Made by a program: the position numbers and the translations under genes. A stretch of 8,958 bases of DNA from an uncultured Thiotrichaceae bacterium (GTDB lineage Bacteria; Pseudomonadota; Gammaproteobacteria; Thiotrichales; Thiotrichaceae): contig CALHAO010000474.1 in NCBI GenBank assembly GCA_937931765.1, forward strand, positions 1 through 8,958, written 5' to 3'. Below the pieces are notes generated by a model. The model did no database searches. It was not told the origin of the DNA and worked only from the letters and a program-made list of their open reading frames with translations. Below, in pieces: positions 1-5,711 of the stretch (position 1 is the first letter of the stretch; every line of letters begins with the position of its first letter).

Positions 1-2
1 CC

Positions 3-308
3 ATTGAACTGATAGGAAAACTGGTTCGTGTGCCCTATTGGAATTGCCTGGGAGCCAAAGACCAAAGCGCCCACAAAACTTCAAACAAACACCTGTTTGC
101 TCAAGCACCTGTCATTCGCCAAGCATCCACCGATACAGCCCCCACAGTCATGAAAGCAGCTCATAAAACAGCGATGCATCAGCCAGTGGCCAAAATGAGT
201 TTAGTAAAGGCCGAACAACAGCCAGTGGCCCGAAAAACCACAACGGAAATGTTAAAACAAAGCGGTATACGTGTTTATACGGAAGAAGTTGTTGGTACAG
301 ACTGGTAA
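3..308 (+). CDS. Partial unknown protein, C-terminal end (basic, low complexity)
   Basis: The frame is open from the window's left edge to a TAA at 306-308, so the N-terminus probably lies outside. The visible 101 residues begin IELIGKLVRVPYWNCLG and then become a Gln/Thr/Ala/Lys/His-rich stretch typical of a disordered tail, ending EEVVGTDW. A short internal repeat, QPVAKMS then QPVARKT, is encoded by an 11-bp direct repeat (agccagtggcc at 181-191 and 220-230) 39 bp apart, so 13 codons in phase. A GTG at 30 with AGGA at 14-17 upstream could be an internal or true start, but the open frame through it makes a longer upstream gene more likely. I see no signal peptide, membrane segment or recognised domain. 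I assign no function. Confidence 0.5.
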   Translation: MELIGKLVRVPYWNCLGAKDQSAHKTSNKHLFAQAPVIRQASTDTAPTVMKAAHKTAMHQPVAKMSLVKAEQQPVARKTTTEMLKQSGIRVYTEEVVGTDW

Positions 309-323
309 TCAAGGGTTTAGGAT

Positions 324-340
324 TTGATACTGGCTATCAA
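324..340. repeat. Small inverted repeat ahead of the GST gene
   Basis: TTGATA (324-329) and TATCAA (335-340) are perfect 6-bp arms around the 5-nt loop ctggc. It sits between the stop of the first gene (306-308) and the GST start (383). There is no following T-tract, so an intrinsic terminator is unlikely. It could be an operator or chance. Confidence 0.3.
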
Positions 341-382
341 TTAACTAAACACTTAAGCTCAGATTTTTCAGGCAGCTATCAC

Positions 383-1012
383 ATGAAACTTTACTACTCC
401 CCCGGCGCTTGCTCACTGGCTGTGCACATCGTCCTTGAAGAAATTGGCCTGCCCTATGAGCGTGAGCTGATTAGCTCGATGGATGGCTCCACTGAATCAG
501 CCACTTATTTGAGTATAAATCCGAAAGGGCGTGTGCCTGCTCTGAATATAGGCGGCACACTCATTACAGAGGTTTCAGCAATAACGACTTACCTTGGAAT
601 GAGCGACCCCCAAAAAGTATTACTGCCGACAGATGCCCTCGGTGTCTCACGTTGTCTGGAATGGATGAGCTGGTTATCCAGTAGCGTACATGCGCTACCG
701 GTAGCTCAGAATTAGCGCACTGAACGATTTAGTGATGACGTGAGCGCTCATGAAGGCATTCAAGCCAAAGGTATGGAGAATCTTGCGGATGTGTATCAAC
801 AGATTGATCAACGTTTATCCGGCCAGAGTTGGGCAGCTAACGACCAGTACTCAATAGTTGACCCTTATCTGCTGGTGTTTTATCGCTGGGGCAATAGGCT
901 GGGATTGGATATGAATCAATTTCCAAACTGGACGGAACATGCTGGGCGCATGCTACAACGACCTGCTGTTCAGGCTGTTCTTGCCGTAGAAGGTATTCAG
1001 GGCGACCGCTAA
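383..1012 (+). pseudogene. Glutathione S-transferase (beta-class-like), interrupted by an in-frame amber codon
   Basis: One continuous frame of 209 codons plus TAA, the normal length of a bacterial GST, is broken only by TAG at 713-715 (codon 111). The N-terminal thioredoxin-like domain has YYSPGACSL with Cys10, the glutathione-contacting cysteine of beta-class enzymes, cis-Pro52 in NPKGRVPAL, and the TEVSAI glutathione-binding stretch near 62-67. After the amber the helical C-terminal domain continues in the same frame (RTERFSDDVSAHEG, then SIVDPYLLVFYRWGNRLGL). Such enzymes conjugate or reduce electrophiles with glutathione in the cytosol. The amber falls in AQN*RTERFSDD, where relatives usually have an aromatic residue, so a TGG (Trp) to TAG transition is the simplest explanation. 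The 110-residue product would lack most of the C-terminal domain. The ribosome site is weak (AGG at 370-372). The GTG at 740 is an internal valine codon, not a credible second start. Readthrough or an amber suppressor is possible. Confidence 0.88.
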
Positions 1013-1022
1013 TAGCAGCCTG

Positions 1023-1322
1023 TTACGACTTGTGCCACCGCAGTGGTTTGCACGATTCCCGCTCAACAATACCCTTCGCCTCAAGATCGAGCTGCACTGT
1101 TTTAGCCCACCAACCTGCGGTTGCCCCGCCGGGGAATAGCGCTTCCGGAAGATGAGCCTGGACTTGTGAATGAATTTCATTTTGTGTTAGTCCGGGCGAA
1201 GTGTCTGGTAAGACTTTCAGGAAGGCATCCTTCATAGCCATGTATTTTCCAGCATCCACATTGGTGGTTTTTCCGGGAGTATTGATATTTTCCACAGCTA
1301 TTTTTTCGGTTTTTTTGCTCAT
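1023..1322 (-). CDS. Conserved small protein, DUF6958-like
   Basis: A 99-residue soluble protein with the pattern I associate with DUF6958: an N-terminal VENINTPGKTTNVDAGKY, a middle LTQNEIHSQVQAHLPEALFPGG, then GWWAKTVQLDLEAKGIVERE and a basic KPLRWHKS end. The helix content and the LEAKGIVERE-like hairpin suggest a winged-helix fold, but this is inference and no biochemical role is known to me. The start is well supported: TGGAGG (complement of 1330-1335) lies 7 nt before the ATG. Its stop lies only 10 nt from the stop of the converging GST gene, with no clear terminator between. It lies downstream of the Xre regulator on the same strand, where a partner gene of that regulator would be expected. 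The family number is from memory. Confidence 0.75.
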   Translation of the reverse strand: MSKKTEKIAVENINTPGKTTNVDAGKYMAMKDAFLKVLPDTSPGLTQNEIHSQVQAHLPEALFPGGATAGWWAKTVQLDLEAKGIVERESCKPLRWHKS

Positions 1323-1460
1323 GTTAAGTCCTCCATAAGCAATGAAATATCTTCAAAATTTATCTTCTGACTACATTGAGCTAATCAGATAGAGAAACCT
1401 GATAGTAAGCCATTGAAAAGCTACGACTATTGCATGGGTACAGTGCTTTATATCAGGTGC

Positions 1461-1515
1461 TAGTTACGAGTTATGGTAGCTCTTATTACGAGATATATGA
1501 ACTTTTATTACGAGA
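1461..1515. repeat. Three TTACGAG motifs at exact 22-bp spacing
   Basis: TTACGAG occurs at 1464-1470, 1486-1492 and 1508-1514, each 22 bp apart. The last two share the longer ttattacgaga (1483-1493, 1505-1515), and the first copy begins tagttacgag. The array starts 4 nt beyond the stop of the Xre-type gene and lies about 140 bp upstream of the DUF6958-like start on the same strand (read there as CTCGTAA). A period of about two helical turns places all copies on one DNA face, as expected for cooperative repressor binding. Binding by the adjacent regulator is inference. Confidence 0.6.
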
Positions 1516-1518
1516 AAT

Positions 1519-1980
1519 TCATGACCACAATCCCCGGCCAGAACCAGACAGCAATGCCTCCATTAAATCCTCACGCTGTAACTTCAGCATATCTGGTTCG
1601 ACGCCCTGAGCTTCCAGCTGCATAGAATGCGTAATTGACTCCATTTGTTTACGGGCAATATGTTCAGCCTGAGATTTCCGCATTTCACTTAATGACTGCT
1701 TGGGTACCAAGGCATACTTTACTTCGCAATCCATCGCCTCTGCCATTTTGCGCAAAGTGGCTAACGTGATGGTATCACCGGCCTCTGATTTCTCGATGGT
1801 GCGTACGCCGGAATCGGTCATGCCTAAACGTTTGGCGTAAGCGACTGTTGTCATACCGAGTGACTCACGGATGGTGCGAATCCAGCCATCAGGGGGACGG
1901 GCTGCTAGTGTCGCGCTACGCCAGGAATCCAATGCTCTGTCGGTTTGTTGCAATTTGAGTTTTTTGAAAATACGCTTCAT
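1519..1980 (-). CDS. Xre-family regulator, mobile mystery protein A type
   Basis: A 153-residue protein with a helix-turn-helix domain at about 33-86 (GWIRTIRESLGMTTVAYAKRL, then GMTDSGVRTIEKSEAG and TITLATLRKMAEAMDCEVKYALVP). The full layout matches the family named mobile mystery protein A: the basic N-terminus, the PPDGWIRTIRE entry, the DCEVKYALVPKQSLSEM end of the domain, and a C-terminal helical part with ARKQMESITHSMQLEAQG. The family is usually encoded with mobile mystery protein B, a Fic-domain protein, in a toxin-antitoxin-like pair on mobile DNA; no Fic gene is visible here. The start is supported by AGGTG (complement of 1986-1990) 5 nt before the ATG. It probably binds DNA and represses its own locus. 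Candidate sites are the TTACGAG array just past its stop or the AT-rich upstream region. Confidence 0.82.
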   Translation of the reverse strand: MKRIFKKLKLQQTDRALDSWRSATLAARPPDGWIRTIRESLGMTTVAYAKRLGMTDSGVRTIEKSEAGDTITLATLRKMAEAMDCEVKYALVPKQSLSEMRKSQAEHIARKQMESITHSMQLEAQGVEPDMLKLQREDLMEALLSGSGRGLWS

Positions 1981-2151
1981 GATCGCACCTATAGCTGATA
2001 TATAAGTATATAAAAAGAAATCTTTGAGTTCCTTTTATAGTACAAGTCAGGCTTTATAGCTTTGATATTGGTATTACCTAGTTCGAAGATGCCATCTATA
2101 TCTTGCATGCTTTCCAGAATTTTAAAGCTCCCCTAAATTAAAAATTTTACT

Positions 2152-2179
2152 TGCCTAATAGGCACACAGGCGTTAGGCA
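2152..2179. promoter_or_regulatory. Perfect palindrome with an extra half-site (operator-like or recombination-core-like)
   Basis: TGCCTA-A-TAGGCA at 2152-2164 is a perfect palindrome around one base. A third copy of the half-site, TAGGCA, follows at 2174-2179 in the same orientation, 15 bp from the previous one, within GTTAGGC. The arms TGCCTAA (2152-2158) and TTAGGCA (2173-2179) could also pair as a 7-bp stem with a 14-nt loop. The arrangement suits a dimeric regulator site. GTTAGGC also matches the integron attC core GTTRRRY, but the element is too short for a standard attC. Confidence 0.4.
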
Positions 2180-2249
2180 GAAAAGACATTTTTTAATCAA
2201 AACGTGAATATTTCACAGACATCATTTTATTAATGTGATTGTATTTATA

Positions 2250-2278
2250 TTCAGTTAAATATCAGGCAATTCTATTAT
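2250..2278 (+). promoter_or_regulatory. Weak sigma70-like promoter candidate for the Cys-rich operon
   Basis: TTCAGT (2250-2255) matches 3 of 6 bases of the -35 consensus, and TATTAT (2273-2278) matches 5 of 6 of the -10, with a 17-nt spacer. This would give an untranslated leader of roughly 135-140 nt containing the palindrome at 2343-2360. The region is AT-rich, so chance matches are easy. Confidence 0.25.
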
Positions 2279-2342
2279 AAATTATTTTTCTTACAAGTAA
2301 AAGGAAAGTACTAATTTAGATTATACCTACACTTAACTGACT

Positions 2343-2360
2343 AGTTCGCTCAAGTGAACT
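2343..2360 (+). promoter_or_regulatory. Imperfect palindrome or hairpin in the operon leader
   Basis: AGTTCGC (2343-2349) pairs with GTGAACT (2354-2360) across the loop TCAA. As RNA this is a 7-bp stem with one G-U pair; as DNA it is an 18-bp near-palindrome. It lies 63 nt before the start codon at 2424. It may be a leader hairpin or an operator. Confidence 0.35.
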
Positions 2361-2423
2361 TCGACGACTAATCTTTGACTCATAACAGTCAATAACTCAT
2401 TAACTTAATAAATAGGAAACATC

Positions 2424-2759
2424 ATGAAAGGGCTAATCATTGCAAGTACTGCTTTATTAGTAGCAGGGCTCACATTTTCTCAGACCACATCAGCAATAGA
2501 CCCACCAGATAAGATCATCTACTGTAAAACCAATCCTCATTTAGTGATCCATCATTGGAATATGTTGCATGGGATACTCAACAATAGATCGCATCTCCAA
2601 TGCCCTACTCCACACTTCACTGGATATTGGGGTGATTGCACCTCCATGACCCCAGGGGCTTATTATGCTCAATGTGGATGGGATACTAAGCCAGCCGAAC
2701 CTCCCAAGCCTGCTGAGCCTGTCAAACCGACCAAACCGGCCCCTCAACCCAGGAAATGA
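2424..2759 (+). CDS. Small secreted four-cysteine protein with Pro/Lys-rich tail
   Basis: A 111-residue protein with a clear Sec signal peptide: MKG, a hydrophobic core around 4-18, and a likely cut after TTSA (residue 24). The mature part has exactly four cysteines (34, 60, 72, 84), consistent with two disulfides in the periplasm or outside, and is rich in His, Trp and Tyr. From about residue 89 the tail is a KPAEPPKPAEP-like extended Pro/Lys segment, as in wall-spanning or surface-exposed linkers. The start is supported by AGGAAAC (2414-2420) just ahead of the ATG. It is the first gene of a three-gene unit, 47 nt before the next start. I do not recognise the family. A structural or binding role outside the cytoplasm is inference only. 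Confidence 0.7.
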   Translation: MKGLIIASTALLVAGLTFSQTTSAIDPPDKIIYCKTNPHLVIHHWNMLHGILNNRSHLQCPTPHFTGYWGDCTSMTPGAYYAQCGWDTKPAEPPKPAEPVKPTKPAPQPRK

Positions 2760-2806
2760 GAATAAATACCTGAAATATAACTTTTGAAAAAGCTAGGAGT
2801 AAAACC

Positions 2807-3982
2807 ATGGAAAATACAAATTCTTCTACAAACAACTGTGGCCCATACAGAGGAAGTGGTCGGGTTTGGGTTGATGATCGCACAAATGTGTATATAGGCA
2901 ATTGCAAGGAGCTAACTAGCAGACGAGCCATCGCTTCACAAACTCACCCGGACACAAAAAGCTTTCGCTTTGAAGCCGAATGTTGTGATTACCTTTATTT
3001 TGTATGCTGGAGTAATCACTCAGGAAGAAACGCCTTCCTCGCTGAGGTCAATGACCCAGGGTCAGGAAACATGGTAGTTTCAGGAAGTTCGGACTGGGAG
3101 GTTTTTGCAACGGGTAAAACAACGGCGCTAAGCAGCGCTCCCACTCTTGCTGAAATCAATGATGAATTAAAAAGAGCATGCTCTTTGGGATGGTCAAAAT
3201 TAACTGTCGGTAATCAGAACACTACAGACTCAGATAATTATATTCCACAACAAAGTAGTATCAGCTCAACTGCACATTATGTCTGGTATAATAGCACCGG
3301 TGCTGCCCATCCCCATCCTTTTAGCGGCTTTAATCACGATGAATTTCTTATTATACGTTTACCACTAAAATCTCTTTTTACCGACAAATGCAGAGCCTGT
3401 GAGTGTGAAAAGTGTATCTGTGATGAGTGTAAGGAAGCGGCTTATGAGATCGAACAGGCTAATAAAGAGCATTGCAGCGAACTAGTTAATGAACTTCAAC
3501 CGTGTAACGGGGAAAAGCCGAAATGTGATTGTATCGAAGACGGTGAATGTATTGACATCAGCCAACAATTATCCAATATCAAACCTTGTATTTCTATACG
3601 CTGGGGGGATAGTGATTGCGACTGTATGGAAACTGATGATTTTGAAGTGATGTGTATCACCGTTTGTAATTGCTATGCAGATATAACTTTTCAGAACTTC
3701 ACAATCACAAATATCGAGATACTAGATCAGGGTGGCAACCCCGTTCCTATTTTACCCAATGGACATCCAGTAGCGGCCATATATCCGATTGGTCCCTATT
3801 GTTTTGGAGATATTGGCCCTTGTGACCCTAAGGCAATGAGTTGTGTTTCGCGGCAATTTGTTTTAAAAACACTTGGTGTTGAACCTGGTAATTATCAAAT
3901 TAGCTTATCGGGAATTTGCTATGGAATAGCTGCTTCAGCTAAGGATTCCGCATGTTTCACTATAGAAATCTGTGATAGCTGA
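2807..3982 (+). CDS. Cysteine-rich protein of unknown function (29 Cys, no signal peptide)
   Basis: The 391 residues contain 29 cysteines. Three regions can be seen. Residues 1-190 look beta-rich (GSGRVWVDDRTNVYIGNCKE, then FRFEAECCDYLYFVCWS, and GFNHDEFLIIRLPL at the end). Residues 195-289 are cysteine-dense, opening with the regular cluster CxxCxCxxCxCxxC (195, 198, 200, 203, 205, 208), then an acidic helix and CDCIEDGEC. Residues about 261-391 resemble an Ig-like beta domain, starting CISIRWGDSDCDCMETDDFEV and including GPYCFGDIGPCD. There is no signal peptide or membrane segment, which is odd for so many cysteines between two exported proteins. The cluster suggests metal binding; export by a non-Sec route with disulfides is the alternative. 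The start is well supported by AGGAG (2795-2799), 7 nt before the ATG. I do not recognise the family and assign no function. Confidence 0.75.
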   Translation: MENTNSSTNNCGPYRGSGRVWVDDRTNVYIGNCKELTSRRAIASQTHPDTKSFRFEAECCDYLYFVCWSNHSGRNAFLAEVNDPGSGNMVVSGSSDWEVFATGKTTALSSAPTLAEINDELKRACSLGWSKLTVGNQNTTDSDNYIPQQSSISSTAHYVWYNSTGAAHPHPFSGFNHDEFLIIRLPLKSLFTDKCRACECEKCICDECKEAAYEIEQANKEHCSELVNELQPCNGEKPKCDCIEDGECIDISQQLSNIKPCISIRWGDSDCDCMETDDFEVMCITVCNCYADITFQNFTITNIEILDQGGNPVPILPNGHPVAAIYPIGPYCFGDIGPCDPKAMSCVSRQFVLKTLGVEPGNYQISLSGICYGIAASAKDSACFTIEICDS

Positions 3983-4023
3983 CCCTTTACTCGCAAACAT
4001 CATCAAAACACAGGAGAAACATC

Positions 4024-4257
4024 ATGAAAATCAAGATAGTATATATAGCTTTAGCCGCAGTGGCTTTTGCCTTTGCTGGCAATCCCGTCTTTGCCAATCC
4101 AGAGCCAAAACCTCAGCCATCTGTAGCTGAAAAATCAACATTAACTAAGTTACAGTTGTTAGCACAGCAAAGGAAATCAAGTACAAATAAACCAGACAAA
4201 GCACAAAAGAAAACTGACGGTATAGCAATACCTGCTTACCAAGACTATATGAGATAA
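4024..4257 (+). CDS. Small exported protein of unknown function
   Basis: A 77-residue protein with a Sec signal peptide: MKIK, a hydrophobic run through about residue 18, and a likely cut after PVFA (residue 24). The mature peptide of about 53 residues begins NPEPKPQPS, is basic and Lys/Gln/Ser-rich in the middle, lacks cysteine, and ends IPAYQDYMR. The Pro/Lys opening recalls the tail of the first gene in the unit. AGGAGAAAC (4012-4020) is a good ribosome site. The 14 nt gaaacatcatgaaa at its start (4016-4029) are identical to those at the start of the first gene (2416-2429). It lies 41 nt after the cysteine-rich gene and is the last gene before the hairpin at 4277. Small size makes family assignment impossible here. 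Confidence 0.65.
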   Translation: MKIKIVYIALAAVAFAFAGNPVFANPEPKPQPSVAEKSTLTKLQLLAQQRKSSTNKPDKAQKKTDGIAIPAYQDYMR

Positions 4258-4276
4258 GGCATCTTTCAATCAGTAG

Positions 4277-4307
4277 CTGCCGACTAAAAAGTCAGTTTAG
4301 TCGGCAG
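4277..4307. terminator. Perfect 12-bp hairpin between converging operons
   Basis: CTGCCGACTAAA (4277-4288) and TTTAGTCGGCAG (4296-4307) are perfectly complementary around a 7-nt loop. It lies 19 nt after the stop of the small exported protein and 24 nt beyond the converging nrdB stop. On the plus strand it is followed by taatttta, a modest T-tract, so it probably ends the Cys-rich operon. It may also work in reverse as a bidirectional stop, though no T-run follows on that side. Confidence 0.75.
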
Positions 4308-4331
4308 TAATTTTATCAGGTCAACCAACTA

Positions 4332-5699
4332 TCAATCCCACTTAAGCGCCCCACCCGTCTGATACTCAGTCACCCGCGTCTCAAAGAAATTCTTCTCCTT
4401 ACGCATATTCGACTGTTCATCCAACCAAGGTAATGCATTCTTCGCACCGGGGAACGGTTCTTCAAAACCTAACTGCCGCGCACGACGATTAGCAATAAAA
4501 CGAAATTGTTCATGGTGATCTTGTTGGCTATAACCCAGAATAGGATTAGGTAACAGGAACTTAGAATACGCTTCCTCAGCTGCATCCGCCTCATCCCACA
4601 TGTCACGTATATCACGCGGATCAAGCTTCACATTCTCTTCCTGCATAATCTGTCTTGCAACACGAATACCAAAGGAACAGTGCATAACTTCATCACGCAT
4701 AATGTATTGCAGCTGCTCCGCCGTGCCTTTCATCAGGCCACGGCGTTGCAAAGCAAAAATCGGACTGAAACCATTATAGAACCAACATCCCTCGAATATG
4801 CCTGAAAAGAACGTGTAGGAGAGCACGAATTCCTCTAAGTCATCAGGGTTGCGCAGATCAATATCCGGCCTCATCACTGCGTTTAAGCGACGATTACCAA
4901 TTTGGATTTTCTGATTAATCTCCGGAACCATGCGGTAACGATTGTAGATTTCACTTTGATCCAGTCCGATTGTCTCGATGCAGTGCTGATACGTCCATGT
5001 GTGCAGCGCTTCTTCATAAACCTGACGCGCCTGATAGATCTGTAACTCAGGTGCAGTCATTTTTTCCATGACCGCTAATCCGATATTACGCATCGCTAAA
5101 ATGTCAGATGTTGTTAAGTAGGCTAGTACATTTTCGAAGATATGTCGTTCATCATCACTTAATTTATGATGATAGTCGCTAATATCACTGGTCATATTGA
5201 CATCAAGCGGCGTCCAGTGATTCTTGTTGGCATTGAGGAAAAAGTCCCATGCCCACGGGTATTTGAACGGTGCGAGCTGATTAATATCACCCATGCCATT
5301 AACAACCCGCTTGTCCTCCGGATTAATCGGAGCCATCGGCGTAAACGGTTTCGCCGCATCTTCAGCCTGACGACGCTGTTGCAGCGGTGTGGATATGCTA
5401 CCAGCAATAGAAGGCGTCGTAGTTTCAACAATATGTAAATCCGGTGCTGTTGAAACCGACTCGGCTACCTGCGCTTTTGTGGGCGCTGTGGTCGCATCTG
5501 ACGTTGTAACTTCTTCCTGCGTTGCAGGCGCTGAACTCTGACTCGTGCTGGCTGATTGGTCATCGGACGTTATCTCGTTGGCTTCAGGTACGGGTTTAGT
5601 CGTTTCATACTTTGCAGTTGGTTCAGCTACTGCATCATTTTGTGCAGCCGGTACACGTGGAACCGGTGCTGCGAGTGGGTCATCCCAATTTAACATCAT
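4332..5699 (-). CDS. nrdB: Class I ribonucleoside-diphosphate reductase, beta (radical) subunit with long N-terminal extension
   Basis: NrdB carries the diiron-tyrosyl radical cofactor that starts reduction of ribonucleoside diphosphates by NrdA in the cytosol. All expected residues are present: metal ligands D199, E230, H233, E303, E337 and H340, and radical Tyr237. The spacings D-31-E, E-3-H, E-7-Tyr and E-34-E match E. coli D84, E115, H118, Y122, E204 and E238. The C-terminal tail VTEYQTGGALKWD is the usual docking peptide for NrdA. It is 455 residues, against about 375 for E. coli. The excess is a low-complexity Ala/Thr/Ser/Pro/Glu stretch (about 11-125) behind a conserved-looking MMLNWDDPLA; it is not an ATP-cone. 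AAAGGAG (complement of 5707-5713), overlapping the nrdA stop, sits 7 nt before the first ATG. The 12-nt gap implies coupled translation with nrdA. Confidence 0.97.
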   Translation of the reverse strand: MMLNWDDPLAAPVPRVPAAQNDAVAEPTAKYETTKPVPEANEITSDDQSASTSQSSAPATQEEVTTSDATTAPTKAQVAESVSTAPDLHIVETTTPSIAGSISTPLQQRRQAEDAAKPFTPMAPINPEDKRVVNGMGDINQLAPFKYPWAWDFFLNANKNHWTPLDVNMTSDISDYHHKLSDDERHIFENVLAYLTTSDILAMRNIGLAVMEKMTAPELQIYQARQVYEEALHTWTYQHCIETIGLDQSEIYNRYRMVPEINQKIQIGNRRLNAVMRPDIDLRNPDDLEEFVLSYTFFSGIFEGCWFYNGFSPIFALQRRGLMKGTAEQLQYIMRDEVMHCSFGIRVARQIMQEENVKLDPRDIRDMWDEADAAEEAYSKFLLPNPILGYSQQDHHEQFRFIANRRARQLGFEEPFPGAKNALPWLDEQSNMRKEKNFFETRVTEYQTGGALKWD

Positions 5700-5711
5700 A
5701 ATAATTCTCCT

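Larger units (their letters stand above)
1981..2423. other. Gene-free AT-rich intergenic region between divergent genes
   Basis: No convincing coding frame lies here. It separates the minus-strand regulator from the plus-strand cysteine-rich operon, so it should hold both promoters. Near the regulator are several TATA-rich stretches (2000-2015), which could include its -10. On the plus strand a weak candidate is TTCAGT at 2250-2255, 17 nt, then TATTAT at 2273-2278. Two palindromic elements, listed separately, lie at 2152-2179 and 2343-2360. I see no tRNA, IS end or CRISPR-like array. Confidence 0.55.

Noticed and set aside
740..1012. A separate 90-residue gene starting at GTG 740
   Set aside because: It is in frame with the upstream GST part and continues its C-terminal domain. 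The GTG is an internal Val codon without a good ribosome site, so both parts belong to one interrupted gene.
953..1180. Minus-strand open frame over the GST end and the DUF6958-like gene
   Set aside because: It overlaps two better-supported genes in another frame and shows no recognisable protein features.
1398..1457. CCTGATA/TATCAGG inverted repeat upstream of the DUF6958-like gene
   Set aside because: The 7-bp arms are 46 bp apart without other support, so chance is likely.
1461..1515. CRISPR array
   Set aside because: The repeats share only about 7-11 bp with 11-15 bp between them, far too short for CRISPR repeats and spacers.
2153..2178. Complete integron attC site
   Set aside because: GTTAGGC fits the core, but the paired core is GCCTAAT (one mismatch) and the whole element spans only 26 bp, shorter than standard attC sites. 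No integrase is in view.
2541..2931. Minus-strand open frames opposite the Cys-rich operon
   Set aside because: The Arg/Gly/Leu repeats of one are the antisense of the Pro/Lys tail codons, and neither has a ribosome site or family resemblance.
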